The translations under genes were made by a program, and so were the position numbers. This document shows positions 4,939 to 7,009 of a stretch of 7,009 nt of DNA, piece by piece. The stretch lies in assembly GCA_963621965.1 (NCBI GenBank), contig CAVFGN010000057.1, positions 1-7,009 on the forward strand. The letters run 5' to 3'. The notes under the pieces are model-generated. The model was not told the origin of the DNA. It saw only the letters and a list, made by a program, of their open reading frames with translations, and did no database searches. This DNA is from JAEELC01 sp963621965. GTDB lineage: Bacteria > Bacillota_I > Bacilli_A > Acholeplasmatales > Anaeroplasmataceae. The stretch's first letter is position 1, and every line of letters begins with the position of its first letter.

Positions 4939-6025
4939 TTTCATCACCTCCTTCTATATCATTATTGATTATATCAGCATATTGTCCGTTGTTGAATCCT
5001 TTATTAACATTATCTATTTTTTCACCTAAAGACTTCTCTTCATTATCAACTTTTAAAACAATTTTTATATTTAAATTAAATGTTTTATTAATTAGGTCTA
5101 TACTTCTTTTTAGTTGTTCATAATTAGATTTTAGTCTAGCACTAGCATTGACTGTATTAGTAGCTTGCTCTGATATAGTCTCTCTTTCTTGCTTTTGGAA
5201 AAGACCCCCGTTAGATAGTCCTAAAGTTGCCAATCTTAAATTGTCAACTGATTGCATTGCTAAAAAATAGTCTTGTACGTTAGCAGTCGGTTCGTTTCCG
5301 AAATCTTGAAAATCGGATTTTTTAGTGACAGGAATAAAAGGAACTCCTGATAATATAACACTGTCAATTTTTGAAAGTGACGTCTTAACGTCTTCAGCTT
5401 CTTCTTCATCATTAACAGCTATCATTTTTACGCCTGTTGCAAGTTTTAAAGAAGTACGCATATAAGGTATAAAGTACGATTCAATCTCTAGAAGTGACTT
5501 ATTGACTTGATAGCGAGGTAAATCATAATTGACATTTAAACCACTCACGTAATCTTTTATAATAACAGCTTTAAGTTCATCTTCATTAGTATCTTTTAAA
5601 TCGTTCTCCGTTATTATTACTTTAAATATATAAGAAGATAAAGGATTATTCTCTCTATATTTCTCTTCTAATTTTTCATTTTCAGTATATGGAATTAATG
5701 ATAAATTTCTAATTCTTGAATAAGTATCAAGATTACCCTGCTGAACGTATGGAAGTAAGAAGTAAGAATCTTCAAGTTTTGCAAATGCTAACGTATATTT
5801 ATAGTATAACATTCTTAAAACTTCATCAGAATTAAGATTTAATTCATTTGGTAAATCTTGAAGTTCATACCTTGAAATGAAATCTTCACGATCAACTATT
5901 TCCATAATTTTTAAAATACTAGGTTGTATTTTTTCGTCGCTATCTTTCATATTTCTTAAAACTCCCATACTTTCATATAGAGTCTTATCAAATTGAAGAT
6001 AAGCATTATTTTTTTCATTTTTCAT
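4931..6025 (-). CDS. Upper collar (portal/connector) protein, phi29 gp10-like
   Basis: This 364-residue protein is expected to form the dodecameric ring at one head corner through which DNA enters and leaves, and on which the ATPase docks. The N-terminal part is helical and charged. Residues 195-235 include a beta-rich stretch ending SVILSGVPFIPV. The most telling part is 242-315: FGNEPTANVQDYFLAM, a helix, then LGLSNGGLFQKQERETISEQ (268-287), which fits the long portal helices and the loop before them in this family. It is somewhat longer than phi29 gp10 (309 residues). The C-terminus is acidic (GGDENV). The start is exceptionally well supported by AAGGAGGTGAT on the minus strand, seven bases from the core to the ATG, and this site contains the stop codon of the upstream tail gene. 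It is followed, with overlap, by the lower collar gene, the same order as in phi29. Confidence 0.78.
   Translation of the reverse strand: MKNEKNNAYLQFDKTLYESMGVLRNMKDSDEKIQPSILKIMEIVDREDFISRYELQDLPNELNLNSDEVLRMLYYKYTLAFAKLEDSYFLLPYVQQGNLDTYSRIRNLSLIPYTENEKLEEKYRENNPLSSYIFKVIITENDLKDTNEDELKAVIIKDYVSGLNVNYDLPRYQVNKSLLEIESYFIPYMRTSLKLATGVKMIAVNDEEEAEDVKTSLSKIDSVILSGVPFIPVTKKSDFQDFGNEPTANVQDYFLAMQSVDNLRLATLGLSNGGLFQKQERETISEQATNTVNASARLKSNYEQLKRSIDLINKTFNLNIKIVLKVDNEEKSLGEKIDNVNKGFNNGQYADIINNDIEGGDENV
4947..4953 (-). promoter_or_regulatory. Ribosome binding site that sets the lower collar start
   Basis: AAGGAGG on the minus strand lies eight bases before the ATG at 4938 and inside the 3' end of the portal gene. 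The longer reading frame would begin with a GTG whose first base is the last G of this site, and the next ATG is only two bases away, so neither can be used with it at normal spacing. Confidence 0.8.
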
Positions 6026-6032
6026 ATAATCA

Positions 6033-6039
6033 CCTCCTT
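6033..6039 (-). promoter_or_regulatory. Ribosome binding site fused to the tail gene stop codon
   Basis: The minus strand reads TAAGGAGGTGATTATATG: the TAA stop of the tail gene supplies the first two bases of the AAGGAGG core, and the portal ATG follows seven bases later. The match to the 16S rRNA 3' end is nearly complete. The lower collar stop is fused to the next site in the same way (TAAAGGAGG near 4377-4386). Confidence 0.85.
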
Positions 6040-7009
6040 AACCTTTTATTAAATCGAAAACTTCTTTTTCCATGTAAACACCGTTAGATAATTCTTCATT
6101 GATTTCATTATATATACGATTGTTGAGTGTTACAACATTATTAGTATTGCAAAAATCAATTTCACCTTTAAAATAAGGTTGACCTGTCATTAGTGAATAA
6201 GTAGTCATTTTTATATTAGTAAAGAAATCTGAAAGAGTTATATTTTTAGCATTCCACATAATGCCTTTTTCATGTAAGAAAGTAGTATATTCATCAATAT
6301 TACTTTGTGAATCTTTATAAATTTTAAGTATATAATGATAATAGAAAGCCTTAGAAAATAACAAATTTACAATAGGTTTATCGGCTCTATTCTTAATATT
6401 ATCTATTTGCATATTGAAAGTATCAATTTGTGTTTGTCTAGAATTGAAATAGTTACCTATTTCAAACGGTCTTTGTAACTGGTTCGAAATACCTCCGAAA
6501 ATATTAGATAAACCGAAGCCTGCACTAACACCACTCATTAATTGAGTGCCACCTTTAGCAACTTGCATAATATCCGAAACAGTAGAAGCTGCTTGATTAA
6601 GCGTGAAACTAATATCTTGCGACTGTATTTGTCGATTAAAAATGTTTTGATAGTTTTTATTATCAAGTTCATATTGTGTAAATTGAGAAGTGTTGAGCGA
6701 TAATGATTTATTACCTGTATCTGTAAAATAAAACTCTTTATCACTATAAGTGATATGAGAAATCCATGAGCTGTTACTTGCAGAATTGAATATAATAGTC
6801 GAAGAATATGGACGTGCATAATTTGACACAAGAAATTCAAGTGTCTTATCGCTGCTTAAATAATCAATTAAATTAAATGTGAAAACATTATCTTGAGTGT
6901 AATTTACTATTCTAAAAGAATATTTTGTATTATATATTTTCATATCTTCTAAATTAGTTGCAAATGAATAATTAATAGACATTTTTTTAGAAAACAAATT
7001 ATCTTTTAC
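6038..7009 (-). CDS. Tail knob-like protein, 5' end beyond the window
   Basis: This is the C-terminal part (324 codons visible) of what is probably the distal tail knob protein. The frame is open to the window edge. The TTG at 6997 and the ATG at 6982 are the only inner starts near the edge, and neither has a ribosome binding site, so the gene most likely starts further right; phi29 gp9 is 599 residues. Counting from the TTG, residues 134-172 are apolar and Gly-rich (AASTVSDIMQVAKGG, then SAGFGLSNIFGGI). They resemble the hydrophobic loop of phi29 gp9, which plugs the tube and can insert into the membrane. A Gln/Asn-rich helix and a beta-rich C-terminal part follow, and both flanks are aromatic-rich. 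Its place just before the portal and lower collar genes matches the phi29 order 9-10-11. No enzymatic motif is visible. Another tail or baseplate component is the alternative. Confidence 0.62.
   Translation of the reverse strand, partial: VKDNLFSKKMSINYSFATNLEDMKIYNTKYSFRIVNYTQDNVFTFNLIDYLSSDKTLEFLVSNYARPYSSTIIFNSASNSSWISHITYSDKEFYFTDTGNKSLSLNTSQFTQYELDNKNYQNIFNRQIQSQDISFTLNQAASTVSDIMQVAKGGTQLMSGVSAGFGLSNIFGGISNQLQRPFEIGNYFNSRQTQIDTFNMQIDNIKNRADKPIVNLLFSKAFYYHYILKIYKDSQSNIDEYTTFLHEKGIMWNAKNITLSDFFTNIKMTTYSLMTGQPYFKGEIDFCNTNNVVTLNNRIYNEINEELSNGVYMEKEVFDLIKG

Noticed and set aside
6538..6840. Second minus-strand frame inside the tail protein gene
   Set aside because: It lies wholly within a longer gene in another frame and has Ile/Leu-rich, gene-unlike composition without a ribosome binding site.
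1..7009. TGA read as tryptophan (mycoplasma-type code)
   Set aside because: All tryptophans in the long genes use TGG and no TGA occurs inside any of the eight genes, which would be unlikely in an A/T-rich genome using that code.
1..7009. Insertion sequence, integrase or attachment site
   Set aside because: No transposase or recombinase motif, terminal inverted repeat pair or broken gene is visible; the genes are intact and tightly packed apart from the one cut by the window edge.

Overview
The window is a late structural and packaging module of a small, AT-rich (about 30% GC by eye) tailed phage of the phi29-like (Picovirinae-type) podovirus group. All supported genes lie on the minus strand, so they are transcribed from right to left. 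The very strong Shine-Dalgarno sequences (AAGGAGG, in one case AAGGAGGTGAT), the A/T-rich codon choice and TATAAT-type promoter elements suggest a low-GC Gram-positive (Bacillota) host. The family assignments come from recognising protein features by eye; no database search was possible, and the exact viral family is not determined.

Right block, in transcription order: a tail-knob-like protein whose 5' end lies beyond the window (6038-7009), an upper collar/portal protein (4931-6025), a lower collar protein (4384-4938), a small single-span membrane protein that may be a holin (4132-4371), a fibre-like protein with two VGAINE repeats (3111-4148) and the DNA-packaging ATPase (2008-3108). The genes are packed tightly, with several stop codons fused to or overlapping the next gene's ribosome binding site. 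Downstream of the ATPase comes a run of three hairpins, the last of which is a Rho-independent terminator (1875-1907).

Middle, 1679-2007 (329 bases without a gene): it holds those hairpins, four tandem 11-bp repeats abutting an extended -10 promoter element, and a leader of about 120-135 nt that can fold into a three-way junction upstream of the scaffold gene. This is the most unusual part of the window.

Left block: a scaffold-like protein (1187-1678) and the major capsid protein (92-1165), probably driven by their own promoter and ended by a second terminator (21-47). In phi29 the scaffold and capsid genes precede the tail, collar and ATPase genes. Here they follow the ATPase as a separate unit, so the module is rearranged relative to phi29.

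Together the genes build the head (scaffold, capsid), the DNA portal and neck (upper and lower collar), the short tail (knob), a fibre, and the motor that fills the prohead. DNA polymerase, terminal protein and a peptidoglycan hydrolase are not in the window.
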